Part shown: piece after piece, positions 23,213 to 35,566 of the stretch
Layout of the letters: each line of letters opens with the position of its first letter
How positions within the stretch are numbered: the first letter of the stretch is position 1
Origin: Mycogone perniciosa
Taxonomy: Eukaryota > Ascomycota > Sordariomycetes > Hypocreales > Hypocreaceae
NCBI GenBank assembly: GCA_025331125.1
Contig: JAOALB010000161.1
Coordinates: 52,671 to 116,670, forward strand
Direction: 5' to 3'
Length of the DNA stretch: 64,000 nucleotides
Made by a program: the position numbers and the translations under genes
The notes under the pieces: model-generated
The model's database searches: none
Told to the model about the DNA's origin: nothing
What the model saw: the letters and a program-made list of their open reading frames with translations, nothing else

Positions 23213-24306
23213 TGGGTAATGAACGAGAAACGCAGAGCATCAAAGCAAGCTGGTCGATACAAAACAGGAAACGTGCTGGAGTATCGGTGCCGCAGATGGA
23301 ATCCTAGAGCGGACAATGGTGCATAAACCCGTCCTGAATTGCTCAAGGCTGAGGATGAAGCAGATGGCTCATACAGGGAGTGTTGCAATTTTCAGACAGG
23401 CCGGATCCCGATGAAACTTGACAAGTTCATGCAATGGGCACAAAACGCTTCAGTACCAAGATAACTTCTGGGCCCCACAAATGCATTGCTGGAGTAATGT
23501 TTGTTATTATGTAGCCTATACAGTCCACTTGAGCTTTTCGGCGGAAGGAAGCCGGACTAGGATGGTATTACCTAGTAGAAATAATCGAAACAGGTATAGC
23601 CGTTGATAGAGGAAGAGCGAGTCAATGGAGATGAGGTGACAGAACTCCATACCCTTGAGTGAGTTAACTCGGAAGCATCCTCGCAGATATACGTGTCCGC
23701 TAGGCAACCGGGGTCTATCAAAACCATGGCCGCGCTAAGATGATATTTAAGGCCAGGGCTGCTGAAAGCGATGAGCATGGTGTGCGGATCCACACCTCCT
23801 GGCTTCTATATCGCCACGCCACCCTCCCCCTTCAAACGCTGGCCTTCCCACACCCCTCGCACGCCACACAACCCGGCCACTTCACGATAAAATCTAGATC
23901 GACATCCAGTTGCACCCCCAACTATTCCCCAAACAATTTGCGGGAGTTCGCTAGTCATTCGATCTATGTTCCTCAAATTTCCCTAGAACGCCGCAGAAGC
24001 CTGTTCGCCTCCTCGTGCGTGGGCCTCATTGACAGCGTTTGCGTTCGAATTTGCCTTGATTAAACTTGACCGTCTCCTAGGTCGAGTCTACCTCTCCAAC
24101 CATCGCTGCCGCCTCTTGAGCCACCCTTCTACTCGTCGCTCGACATCTTTTACTGATTAACGAGGCTCAATATTCGACCAATTGTGTAAACACAACATCG
24201 GCAGCTCAGACATATCCCTTCGCCCACGGCTATCTCGCCGTATCAGTTACAAACCGGCTCACCTTTCCCGCAGACGCTCACACAGCTCCAAACTCATACA
24301 GTCACG
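23213..24306. other. Divergent promoter region between two C2H2 genes
   Basis: The two C2H2 genes diverge from here. The plus-strand half from about 23800 is strikingly pyrimidine-rich (CCACCCTCCCCC and similar), as is common in 5' untranslated regions of fungal regulators, and probably is the leader of the 24307 gene. No coding frame of substance. Confidence 0.45.
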
Positions 24307-25480
24307 ATGCAACCGCTGTACAGGAGCCACCCGCATACTCCACAAACCCCAGGCACTCCAAAAATCTCAACATCGACAAGCAATCCGTCAAACTACCAGC
24401 AGCAGGCTCCTTGGCTTGTTCCTGAGCCTGCCTCCTACACAATGGCTAAAAATTCCCATTTGCTCACCCAGATATGTGCTACTTCCGCTTCCATGATGTC
24501 GCAGACTACGACAGCTGTGTCTCCTCCAATTGCCCCTGCGCCAACCAGCAACCGGAGTTCTTCAGTCATTTCCCCAAAGCCCACCAGAGGCATTATGTCG
24601 CAGTCTTCTTCCCTCTACGGCCCCGAATCTCTCATGCAACCAAGCTCGAATCTTCAGAATGGAGAGCAGCCGATGCGCGTCGTCGGATCACAGGGTCGCA
24701 GAAATATTCTTCCTAGTGCCCCTGGACGACCTGCTGCTGCGGCTGCTGGAACTGGCGGAACGAAAAACACCGCCATCCTCGTTAAGGATGCAGATGGAAA
24801 ATTCCCTTGCCCGCATTGCACAAAGACATACCTGCATGCCAAGCACCTCAAACGCCATCTTTTGAGACGTAGGTTGTCTACCTCTTTTTCATGGTTCGAA
24901 TTGCACTGACTCTAGATTGCCAGACACTGGCGACCGCCCCTATATGTGTGTACTCTGCCACGATACGTTTTCTCGAAGTGACATCTTAAAACGTCATTTC
25001 CAAAGGTGCTCCATCCGTCGTGGAAACCCCACCGGTGCCAGCCACTTGTCCCATCCCCAAGCTCACGTTAATAAGAATGCCCAGGCCCAGCAGAAAGCTG
25101 CTCTTAAAAATGGAGGCGATCTGAATCATCTCAATGATTTGAGTAACATGGCTGGCGATGGCATTGTTCACCCTTATGGTATGATCCCAGTTCAGGACGG
25201 CATGAATAACCTAGGCGGTGACCAGAGCCAGCTCTCGAGAGCCAGCAGCATGGTTAGACTTGATAATCGCGGTGCTCCAGACAGGGGGAACATGGCTGGA
25301 CATGTAATGGGTGCCTCGCAGCCCTACCCGGGCGACGTTTCTAGCTCTATGAGCAATCAACATGTGCTAAGCTACAGCATGCCCCCGGGCCAAAACAGAC
25401 TCCCTATTCATGGTGATTCCAACGCGAACCAACAATCTGGCCTTGACTGGTCTCAGGTGCTCCAGCCTGGTGCACATTGA
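24307..25480 (+). CDS. C2H2 transcription factor, C-terminally truncated
   Basis: Exons 24307-24868 and 24924-25480, 55-nt intron, 372 aa, in frame. The N-terminus is Pro/Gln/Ser-rich (SHPHTPQTPGTPK); the two fingers at about 172-225 are FPCPHCTKTYLHAKHLKRHL and YMCVLCHDTFSRSDILKRHF, the second split by the intron, followed by CSIRRGNPTGASHLSHPQAH. I recognise this as a conserved Pezizomycotina regulator. As I remember it, full-length relatives go on through QTQT-IKTEPN into a fungal_trans middle-homology region. Here the frame stops after LDWSQVLQPGAH. Remnants of the expected continuation (FPPHHGQTQTGIK; then QTEPNL in another frame) follow within 100 bp, and no fungal_trans domain is found. 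It would therefore encode a DNA-binding stub. Family call firm, truncation inferred. Confidence 0.8.
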
Positions 25481-27181
25481 TCCCATGTCAATTCTATTTT
25501 CCCTCCTCATCACGGACAGACGCAGACCGGAATCAAACTGAGCCTAATCTCGACGACGGGTTGTTGACAGACCGCAGCCACAGCTACGCCTCAACCAACC
25601 GGTGGGGCATCTACTTTCAAAGTTGGAGGCCCCAAGTATACTCACTGAATCTCGACTCTTACTATCATCCCCCCCTTCAGTCATGCAATCAACTCATTAT
25701 GAGGAAATAGCAGTCTATTTTGTATAATTTTTTAAATTTGTCGGTATTTTTGTTACGCGCCGGGGCGTTATGTGGCACTGTAATGCACGCGATCAAATTT
25801 CTGGGCATACCATTCTATTTCACGCATATACATTATCTTTTAACACCCTGAAAATTCTATGCTTCTGTCTGACTCCTTGGTATTGTTGGTTCTGAAGCGA
25901 CCATTAGTGACCCATGAGGCAACTTTATCATTTGAATATTAAACGGGAGCGTGGTATGTTTGGACAAACTTCACGTTCACAAGGGTCTGACACGCGTTGG
26001 ACATGGCGGAGGAATTGCAATCCCCACTATGGTGCACGTCTTTGTCTCCACATCCAGCTCAACTGTCATGGCACGTTATCAAGTCTCTCCTATAGCCCTT
26101 GTCTGTCTGCTATCAACCAGCCAACAACCTTTAATGTGGCAGGAAACTATCCTTGCGCAGCGCCCTGTTAAGGAAGTCGACAACGACGGTTCTACTGCCT
26201 TCCTGGACTCCTGGCCGACCGGAGACCACGAGTTGTTCTACATTCTGGCTTCCTTCACCATCAAAAATATGCTAAAGATTATCGAGTTTTAATTCTTTCC
26301 TTCTGTTGAGGACCCAGAATAGCGTTTTAAGCCACTGGGCCCAGACACAGATGGAAATCAGATACCTTATTCCAGGACTATACTCAGAGTCCAGATGCAG
26401 GGACCAGTTCCAGGGCATAAGAAAAAAAGCTCCACCCGCAGTCCAAGACCAAGATAGGTGAATTTGATTCCGTCATCACAACTACAGCCCACTTCTCAGC
26501 TATTGCAATCTTCCGGAGCCTGAGTGAGAACGTTAGGAAACTCCTAAGCCAAATCATAGGAGGTCCTGTCATATGGCCATTTTTTCCTCGGCACGCTTAG
26601 CATTACGTGTGATGTGAAATGGATACGCTCCAGTCCGGGTGAAAAAAACCTGGCATACGCATGTCGTCTGACTCTGATCCAGAGGTAGAAATAGCGATGG
26701 AGGGCGATATAAAATAAGTCTCGCATCTCATAGGCAGAACGCAGGACACAGCATTGACCCTTCTCAGACGTGTTTGCTGTACATGCGACTATTGACTCCT
26801 GATTACAGTCTCAGTTGTATGTATTCCACGTATTCTGGCCCTCTTTTCCGACCCTCTTTCCAAAAACTTAATCTTAGTTATCCGACACGAAGGGCCTGTC
26901 GCGATCGGGGCTCTTTGCATCCCGAGGATGGCGATGCTAGCTGGGCCAGCACACAGTCTGCAAGACCAAAGTGGCCTTGGCTTCGGTGTCAATCATCTGG
27001 TTATTACTGAGGTTGGTGTCCCTCAAGTTCCTAGTAATATGAAGCCCAGGTAAAGTTCCCAGTGCAACACTTGTGGATTCGTTGACCATTGCGATCTGGA
27101 CACGAGAGGTCAGCAAGATTGAGTAAAGTCGAGAAACAGATATATGCACCTATATCGCAATGCTCATCCAAGACACGCTCG
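25481..27181. other. 3' remnant of the C2H2 regulator, then intergenic
   Basis: To about 25710 alternating frames carry pieces that look like a former continuation of the C2H2 protein. Beyond that, AT-rich 3' sequence follows. A 113-codon plus-strand frame at 25951-26292 and others are unsupported. No other gene seen. Confidence 0.4.
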
Positions 27182-28578
27182 CTACGTTAAGAGGCGGCGG
27201 AACGGATTAGACGACGTAAACCTAAAGTCTGGAAAGACTTCGTTGATTGATGGCAATGTGATTGTCCCTCTCTGGCCGTTTGGGACTCGACATGCCTGAA
27301 ATTTAGGAGAGGTGGTATCCGTACTCGAATGTCTAATTTCGTTCGTTGTTGCATGTTTTGGGCAAATCCTCAACGGGTTACCCAGTATATCGAACCCCGC
27401 ACCTGGCGCTACACCCCCTCCACTGTCGTCCATCCTCCTGAACAAGATGTAAATACTTGCAAGACTTGCGATGAATGGTAGAGAACTTACTGCTGGCCTC
27501 GGGATTCCTCCTGCTGCATGATGTCATTGCAAAACAGGCAACGGGTTTTCGTAATCCATACCCCATCATCATTGCCTTTCTGGGGAGGAGCTGGATCCTT
27601 TGTGCTGCGGCTGTCCGTAGCCAGTGTCGGCTTGTCCTCCATGGGGATTAAAGCAGCTACGACGGACGTCCCTGATATACTGGCCTGCAAACATTCCTCG
27701 TGCATCCATTTCTTACACCCGGGACAAAAGTACATGAGCTTATCTGGATTCTGTGGCATTAAGCACTTGCAAAGCCGCTTGACTTGCTGCTCAATGATTA
27801 GCTACATTTGATGCGTTCAGTGGATTCCTGAAATTTACCGATAATACCGACACCTGGCCGCTAAAATTGAGAGATTGCCGCCAATACAACTTCGTCAGAA
27901 TAGTATTATTGTCAGATTCGATCCAGCGATCAACTTCGACTTTACGAAAGATGCTGCAAACGTTGATGATATCAACTAAAAATAGTTAGAGAAAGGCGCA
28001 TCTTACGCTGGATCATACAAAATAGCTTACTGTGATTTGAAGTGAAAAGTTCATTCTTGCCATGATACGACTGACGTCCCCCGATCGACTTCTTGTTATA
28101 CAACGTATTGCGAGGTAGATCTTCCGGCCGGTACATCCAGGATACGCGAAACCAGACGTCCTCATCACGGGAGACCCGGATTTCCAAAATTTTCGCTACC
28201 CAATGGGCATCGTTTATGTTTGGCTCATCATCTGAATAGGTGCGTGCTGATTCCAGAAACACAAGAGTTTCGTCGTTCCCAACGTAAACGAAGTCGTGCC
28301 GTCTAAGTTCGACATCTTTCACTTCAGATTTTTTAAGAGAGCGTAGAAATACGTAGGAAGCATAGATGATACTCACGGTAATAGCTCTTAAGGACTTTCA
28401 GTCTTTTCCATTCGTTCCTGGGGTCCAATGTGTAAGATTCAACCTTTTTGTGTTTTCGTCTCTTCGCCAGTGATGCTCTATGCGGTACTATGAGATGCTG
28501 GCTGGCACATCGCTCAAGGGATTTGGCGTTGCGTAAACGGCGGATACCGGTTGCACAACCTCCTGGAGTTGCACTCAT
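27182..28578 (-). CDS. BAH-PHD chromatin reader protein
   Basis: Five exons: 28578-28377, 28321-28031, 27975-27839, 27789-27491, 27437-27182. Introns are 49-55 nt with good GT/AG ends. The total is 1185 nt (394 aa) in one frame. Residues about 60-200 form a BAH domain (DFVYVGNDETLVFLESAR; HWVAKILEIRV; VWFRVSWMYRPEDL; SYHGKNELFTSNHIDIINV). Then comes a C4HC3 PHD finger (LCKCLMPQNPDKLMYFCPGC, KKWMHEECL, RCLFC). The tail is Ser/Pro-rich. BAH-PHD proteins of filamentous fungi include Neurospora EPR-1, a reader linked to H3K27me3 silencing; many Eurotiales carry several uncharacterised paralogs. This copy appears intact, with all zinc ligands visible. The start is the first ATG that keeps the BAH frame; an upstream in-frame ATG at 28680 is possible. 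Confidence 0.85.
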
Positions 28579-31069
28579 GGGGTGGATCGGGGGACGGTTG
28601 CGCGTGCCGGTTCTTGAAACGTGAGCCAATTCTCTGGCTCCCTTGACAATGAGGAGGACTGACGGATACACCTTCATCAAACCCGAAGACTTTTAGAGTG
28701 TCGATCAGGACCGAAGCACGCCTTTTATCAGCTGCATCCTGACCAAGTCTTGTCTCCTGTCCCCTGCATGGCAAGAATGCTATCCACACGCCACCAATGG
28801 TCGATTGGTAACGCGAACGGCTGTGTCCAAAAAAAGTTTTGAAACTAATAGGGCTTGCAGCCTCACTGATGAGCCAAGTGACGCTGGCACCACTTTCGTT
28901 CGTGCAAATTGTTGTTGGTGGTCTTTTCTATGCCGAAATAGGATAATCCCGGCAGTCAAAAGCCCCCGTACAGATTACTTCAGGACTAGCGTTATGGAGC
29001 AGCCACTTCCCCGTTTCTACACTATCGCTTAGTTTGTGCAATAGGTCATATCCTTGCAACTACCTCGGTATATATTCTACACCCCTTACCTACCACTATG
29101 TGCACACCCACCTATTCCTCAGTTTGATCCTGAGATGCGATGTTCTCCGTTGAGCTAAACGTTCCATGTAGGACATGTGCCCCGCCAACGCCTGGTGTGT
29201 CAGAGCAGACAAACAAGGATACACATGCACTTGACATGTACGATTGCGAGTATATGTACTCCGTCCTCCAGATGGATCGGCCCTAACGCAGCTCCACCCT
29301 ACAGAGTACCTACTGAAACGCCTAATCGACGAGCAGCTAAAAGGTCCCCTTCGCGTTTGATGTACGTACAAGTACGAGTACACATCATCCAACGGTTAGC
29401 CCACAAAAGCACACCCTGATATTAACTATTCCAATTTCGGTTGCGTCTAGGCGGTTTAATTCTGGCAACTCGATCCTCCATTGGCCCGGAACCGTATCCG
29501 TGCTCCTCGTTTCCACCATCACCACCACAGCTCCACCGACTCCGCAACCTCTGAAAGATGTACTCGGTACAGTGTATCGAGTATGAGTATCTACATACTA
29601 CTTTATGTACTCCATACCTCCGTACAGGATGTACGGCTGATAACCGGGGAGCATCTCCGGTTTCCACACCCTAACAAATCTCTTCTCAAGCTCTCTTTTC
29701 GGGGGTAGTCTTGGTAGACGCTTTCTAATGCGAAGATTCACTACTTCGTAAGTCACTCCAGTTTCCTTGCACGCACCACTATTATGGAGAGGTGAAGCCA
29801 GGATAATGGTGGCTTGATGCTTCAACAGCCTCACTCTAGGCAGGCCGCCAATAGATTCATGCTTGACCGAGGACGTCTACATGTAGTAGTAAGACGATTC
29901 TAGCGTCTTGCAGGTCAACTAATAATATATATGTCCCTGGACTAAGCGTAGCAAAGGGTGGAAAGCACAGTTTTAATTTTATAAATAGATCAGCATCAGA
30001 CACAACAGTAATAAAGCCAAAACAAAATGGATATGAGGGGAAGCAGCAAGTTCGAAAAGACATCGCCATACATTTGCCTGTTGAACTGGAATAAACAACG
30101 ATCTTAGCCATTTCAATGATGATTCTTGAATAAACGTCACTAAAAGCGGCGTGTTATTCCTTTGCAAAGTCTTTAGCTTCTCTGTGCTAATGATTAGGAC
30201 CTCTGTGTCGTACCCTTGAAGTTAGGCCTGGTCAGACCAAAAATAAATGTAATAAATCAACTTCGTAGCCTCCCCCGAGCTCGAAATTGTTGGATAGCTT
30301 TGAGGACCATTGCCGTGGCTGTACTGTACCTACTATTCATTTAAGTTAGCATTGATAACTTCCAGCACCGCTGTCCCCTTTCTCGGATGCCGCTGTGTTG
30401 CCTCCATACACTCAAAGGGATAGAACCAACGTGCCCCTGTATATTAGTTTATCCGCCCCATTGTTTTGTGAGCCCCTTCTATGTATTATAAATGCACATC
30501 CAAAGACACCTTTGGGTTAATGAAAGGCCCATCCTCCTATCTATCTCTATGACCATCATAACTGGTCTCATACCCTTCGTACAGCTGTCATTCGCCAAGG
30601 TACACAGCATTGCTTGCTTTTGTTTTTGAACCTACAGTCAGACGAAACACTTTTCCTCCTCAGCTGGGCACCGTGTGCCCATTACGTTAAAACAGAGAGT
30701 CATGCCTTCTTCGCTGTCAATGCATGCTTCCTCAAAGTCCCTGTTCGAACTTAAATTATCTGTGCACTCGTTCGCCCAGATATCCAAACGCTCTGTATAA
30801 AACATTATTTTGTGATCAAGTCATTTACAAATAATAATGCAGAAAAATTGTATGAGAAAGAGATGTAGGCTGCCAGATCATTGCCCCCAGTGGTGTGTAT
30901 TGTAGTTTAATGATGTGATGTATGACGCCAGAACGTCTTCAACTTCGCCAAACGAATGCAATCTTTCCATTCGTTATATCCTCCTAGACTAACCCTAGAC
31001 GTCGCCCCATAGCTGGTTTCAGTAAAACTTTGGTCGTTCGTTATGCTCAATTATGGGGCTTCTTTCTTT
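28579..31069. other. Long gene-free stretch with a relic shared with 20.7 kb
   Basis: No gene seen in about 2.5 kb. At 29240-29660 there are several partial copies of the ACTCCGTA word. At 30269-30390 lies the second copy of the relic described at 20645-20765, in the same orientation and more decayed. AT-rich toward 29930-30020 and 30780-30930. Confidence 0.45.
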
Positions 31070-32694
31070 TCACCGTCGCGTTGGATCCTCCTCCATCAAG
31101 CATGCATTTTCTAACATCTTGGTCCATTCTCCACTCGTGCTTGCGTGGTTACACTTGAGTTGCCAGCGGAAGTGATCGACTCTGTAAAACTTCTTGGAAG
31201 AGTTACATGCCTCAAACTTATGCACCTCCTTGAGGTGTCGAAACCGTCCTTCCCAATCCTGGTTGGTGGCGTGCCTCATTGAACTTCTGCCACACCCAGA
31301 ACGAAGAAAATTCTCTCCGCAGTAGCCACATGCATCGACCGAGCCGGGGCGAGTTGTAGATTCGTGAAACGCAAGATGGTAGCGTGAGAAAGCTAAACAA
31401 GACCATGAAGATCTGCGTACGTGTACCGAGCTTAGATGACGCACAGCCTCGTTGTTGTTCTGGAATCGCTTGCGGCAGACGTTGCATTCAGGTTGCTCCC
31501 TAGCATTGTTAGCTTTTTCTTCAAGATATAATGGAGAAAGGGAATGCCCCTCAAGTTCAGGGAAGGACTATGGGACTATTTGTATAACTTTTGGCAGAAC
31601 ACAAATGGGTGACCAAGACTCACCGAGGCTTTTTAGCCTTCTTAATCCTCTTGGGTACCTCAGGGCTATCCGAGGACATGACGAATTGAAACTTTGTCTC
31701 AATTGACTTTTGGCATTTCAAGTTTACTGGAACTTGAGCCAGATGCCGTCCTAGCCTGTGCTGGTGCTCTGGTGGAAACAGAGATGCCGCCTGGAGAGCG
31801 GTGTCCGAGAGCACTGGAGGTTGGAATGGAAACCCTAGTAGACATGAAAGGTTGGGGCGCGAAGGGGCGGCGGATAGGCGGCGAGGAGTAGGGGAGTCAC
31901 GAGATGCCCCATCACGGCGATGCAAAGTGTCAGTCTGGCCAACCGCAGCATAAAGACCAAATTCATCCGAAGCAGGACTACCCGCCCGTCTCTTCTGTCC
32001 TGCAGCTGTATAAGGCCTCAGCGATGATGTCCCCTCAATCTCTATATTATCAGCAAAGCTTCCATGCACCGGCGCATCGCTGTTATCTTTTTCTTGAGCG
32101 GTTCCGTGGTGAATGATCCATGTTTGCACCATGGACTTGCGATCGGTGATCCCCCGGAGCATGGTGGAACGGAGTCGGCCGGGGCGATACAGCAGGCGAG
32201 TCCCGCAGCTGGCGGTTATACGGACCACAGCTGTGGATGGGAAGCTAGGAGGGCATGTTGAGGGTAGGATCGAATCTGCGGTTAGGCTGAGCCCTTCTCG
32301 TAAGGTCTCCTGTCGAAGAAGTAAGTAGAGAGTGTGGAAGCGACTCCATCGTCCGAATAGGATCTAACTTCTTCTTCATGCTATCTCCATGAAGGTCGGC
32401 AGCAGATTGGAACTGGAATTTGTTATGGTGAATTCCGAACTCGGCTGGGAGGGAATCACGGAACCTAGAATGCCAATGTTAGCCCGCTGTTGAGGCCAAT
32501 CTGCGTTATCCTGATGTGCAGGGGAAGTCACACCTCTCGGTTGAGGCATAGCTAGCGTAGTCTTCATCACCACTGAAGTTGCCTGTATCCCTCCTCCTGA
32601 AGCTTGATCTATCATCCTGACGGGGCGGGTTTATACTGCCAGAGCCGCTGGCAAAGGGTGAGCCTTCAGAGAAATCTTCTTTGTCTCTCTTCAT
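31070..32694 (-). pseudogene. Decayed C2H2 zinc-finger gene
   Basis: A multi-exon C2H2 gene can be followed from about 32694 (MKRDKEDFSEGSPF..) through a 70-nt GTGTGA..CTAG intron into a frame containing KKKLDPIRTMESLPHSLLTS. That frame meets an in-frame TAG at 32245-32247. The family-like sequence resumes beyond it (YNRQLRDSPAVSPRPTP), then shifts frame (SLRPYTAAGQKRRAGSP) and appears to shift again in the Ser-rich middle. It finally reaches an intact finger exon (C-x2-C in ECNVCRKRF; CGYCGENF; HLKEVHKFEACNSSKKFY; TKMLENACLMEEDP) ending at 31070. The C-terminus matches a common Eurotiales C2H2 family. One stop and at least one shift indicate a pseudogene; undetected introns could reduce the count. 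Confidence 0.65.
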
Positions 32695-33709
32695 GTCTTC
32701 GATATATTGCGCCTGGGGGTCGCCAAATGGTAGGATCCGCGGAGGCGGTAGCGGAGGGGAGACGTCGTCTCACAAGTCAAATCTGCCTGCCTTCGGCAGC
32801 ACCCGTGGTTGATCAATGTATAAGAAGGTCAAGATGGCCTAGTGGGGGAAAAGACAAAATGATACTATTGAAGAACAGAGCCTTGTGACGACGGGATGGG
32901 ATGGGATGCAGAAGGCATAACTATTGTATCAATTGAGGCTCGGATTAAAAACCGAATGTCTCTGCAATCTGAGTTCTCGACGTACTGCACCAAATAGCAG
33001 GTACAACGCCCCTAGTCTTAACTGTGAACGGGAAGTGGATCACTAGTGTGATCCAATCTGTTGAGATTTTATGATACCACTAGTCCTGATATGTCCGACT
33101 GGTGTGTGGCCATCCCAGTGTCAACCACTTCTTACCGACACCCCACAGCTATTGACATACGGAGTACTCCGAACAAGGGATGATATTCACCAATAGGGTG
33201 ACGTGCTGTTGGGAGAATGAATATGTACGCCCCACAAGGGCGCAACCAAGTACACCATTACTCGCTTTTACTCCGCATGTAGCTAAACAATCCTCTTGCC
33301 GGACACCCGACAAGGATCAAATAGTGCCACAAAATACCTTCATACAGAGCATTTTGATTGGCTTAAAATGCTAAGTATTTTCCATACAATTTTATAGGGG
33401 CAGTACTTCCACACTATCTACAATAATCTTTATATTCTCTGCAATTTAAGTAGTAAAAAGGTGTAAAAGAATTTTACCGTATTAATCTCTATATCCTAAT
33501 TTACTGGGAAATCATAAAACTGCGACATTCTAAAAATACTACCTAATATCTATCTAGCTAGATAGCGCGTAAGCATCTCTACCTATTCACTATATAATAA
33601 TATGATGATATATGTACTAGAACTAGATGATGATCTCTCGCTACTGTGAGGCTTGTACTTCGTGGCACTATTTGATCCTTGTGGGGTGTAAATGCATGTG
33701 CGGTGAAGT
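32695..33709. other. Intergenic, AT-rich block bounded by an inverted repeat
   Basis: From about 33340 to 33660 the sequence is very AT-rich and lacks any frame. It is bracketed by a perfect 21-bp inverted repeat at 33310-33330 and 33662-33682. A TACGGAGTACTCCGA site lies at 33158-33172. Confidence 0.55.
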
Positions 33710-33720
33710 ATAGCAACTTG
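33710..33720. repeat. Left target-site duplication of the LINE
   Basis: ATAGCAACTTG, repeated exactly at 35567-35577 directly after the A-rich tail. The first A could belong to the tail, giving a 10- or 11-bp duplication. Confidence 0.8.
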
Positions 33721-35566
33721 CTCTGGCTACGCAGACGACGTCGCCTTCCTGGCCACAGGCCCTCACAAGCTCGGTGATGCTACAGAACGAGTTGGACTGG
33801 GCGGTCGGCTGGGGTCAGGAAAACGCAATCTCCTTCGCTCCAGACAAAGCCGAATTCCTTCACTTCCATAGGAGACGCGGACCTAAACCCCACCACGAAG
33901 TCACGCTGGAGAGAAGACGGATCGACCCCAGCCCACACATGAGATGGCTCGGCGTCGTCCTCGACCCCAAGCTGTCGTTCGAAGCACACATGGAAACCCA
34001 GGCAGCCAAGGCCCCGAGGACGGCCAATTTCCTCAAGTGCCTCAACAAAACCAGGAAGGGTTCCCCCCCTAATGCAGTGGCCATGGCGGCCAAGGCCTGC
34101 GTACTACCAGTCGCCTTATACGGCATCGAGGCGTGGTGGCCCGGCTTGGAGAGAGAGTCCAGGAACAACCCAGGCAGGATACTGAGCACAGGCGTCAACA
34201 ACCTCGCAGCAAAACTAGACAAAGCCTTCAAAACTGCAGCCCGCGCCGTCCTCCCACTCTGGAAAACCACTCCCGTCCCGGTGCTCCACAGAGAGTCCGG
34301 CATCCCGCCCGCACTCACAGTGCTCGCCCAGGCGAGACTGAGAAACTCCGCCCGACTTGCGGGTCTGGACCGTTCCCATCCGCTGGTAGACAGGATTGAC
34401 AGTCCGACCGTCCAGCTCCCCGCAACGCTTCAGCAGAGGACAGCCAGGCTGGCCGGCAGGTCCGCCCGACCTACTCTCTTCGCCCATAAGCCCCGTTTCA
34501 TCAGGGCCGGTCCGAACTTTGAGACACTCGGGGAGGAGGCGGCCACGCGGAAGCACCTTGAACTAATAGACTCGATGCCAGCCTCGATACTCAGACGGCT
34601 CCCAACTCAATGGGAAGGCAGGCTGGGGAGCAGCAGTATAATATAGAGCCAAAGTCCACAAAGACTGCGGGCCACTCGCCAACGCAGAGGTCTACGACGC
34701 AGAAGCCGTGGGGGCTGCCAAGGCGATCAGAACAGCAGCCGGACTCGCAAGGAACAACCCCATAATTAGCGAAATACACGTCTTTCTTGACAACGCGTCA
34801 GTAGTCAGAGGCCTGCTGGGCGAAGCCCCAGCCTCGTCACAAGGAGAATTCATGCGGTTCCAATGCATGGCCGAAGAGATACACCCCTGCAGGGTGTTCG
34901 TTTCTTGGGTACCAGGTCACAAGGACATACGAGGCAATGAAATGGCGGATGAGCTGGCGAAAGAAGGGACAGCTCTCGAAACCCTTCCCCAGAGCTGGAG
35001 CACTCTAGTACACATCAAACGCTGGGCAAAAGCGGAAAGAGTCACCCTCCAAGAGAAATACTGGGAGGCAAACGCCCCGGAAAGCTACTAACCGTGGGAC
35101 CTAGGAGCACCTACGAATCCCCCAGAACTGAAAATCCCCCGACCCATTCTACACAGGCTGCTGGCAGAGAGGTCTGGTCATGGAGACTTCCAAAGCTACC
35201 ACGACCGTTTTGGCCACGACACACAATCCCACTGCAGATGCGGCTACCCCAGGGGGCCGGGGCACTTTGCCGAATGCCGCATGACGAGGAGCTTCCCTCC
35301 CGAAATGCCTAGAGGCGAGAGACCAGTCACATACCTACTAGGACCCAAAGGAAGCAAGGCTTTCCAGAAGCTGGTGGATGAGGTGAACCCATACGGCCCC
35401 CCTCTACAGGACGTAGATTGAGAACACACAAAAACTTTCCTTTGTCCAGCGAAACGTAGCGAACAGGGTCTAGACCCCTGGCTCCTACCGACCTGTTGCC
35501 CAGATGAGGCTGTTGTACCTAGATACAGACTAGTCGTAAATAGTAATAAAAAAAAGATGGAAAAAA
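33721..35566 (+). mobile_element. 5'-truncated non-LTR retrotransposon (Tad/I-like LINE), dead
   Basis: Begins abruptly inside the reverse transcriptase at GYADDVAFLA, the catalytic YxDD box. It then runs through the RT thumb region (33774-34646, frame-shifted from the first codons; LGVVLDPKLSFEAHM, ACVLPVALYGIEAWW) and an RNase H domain (34650-35091; EVYDAEAVGA, VFLDNASVV, WVPGHKDIRGNEMADELA). A C-terminal Cys/His tail follows in another frame. It ends in an A-rich tail (35549-35566). Flanks carry an 11-bp direct repeat, ATAGCAACTTG, at 33710-33720 and 35567-35577, consistent with target-primed insertion and 5' truncation. Several stops and shifts make it inactive. GC content is clearly higher than in the flanking DNA. 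Confidence 0.88.
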
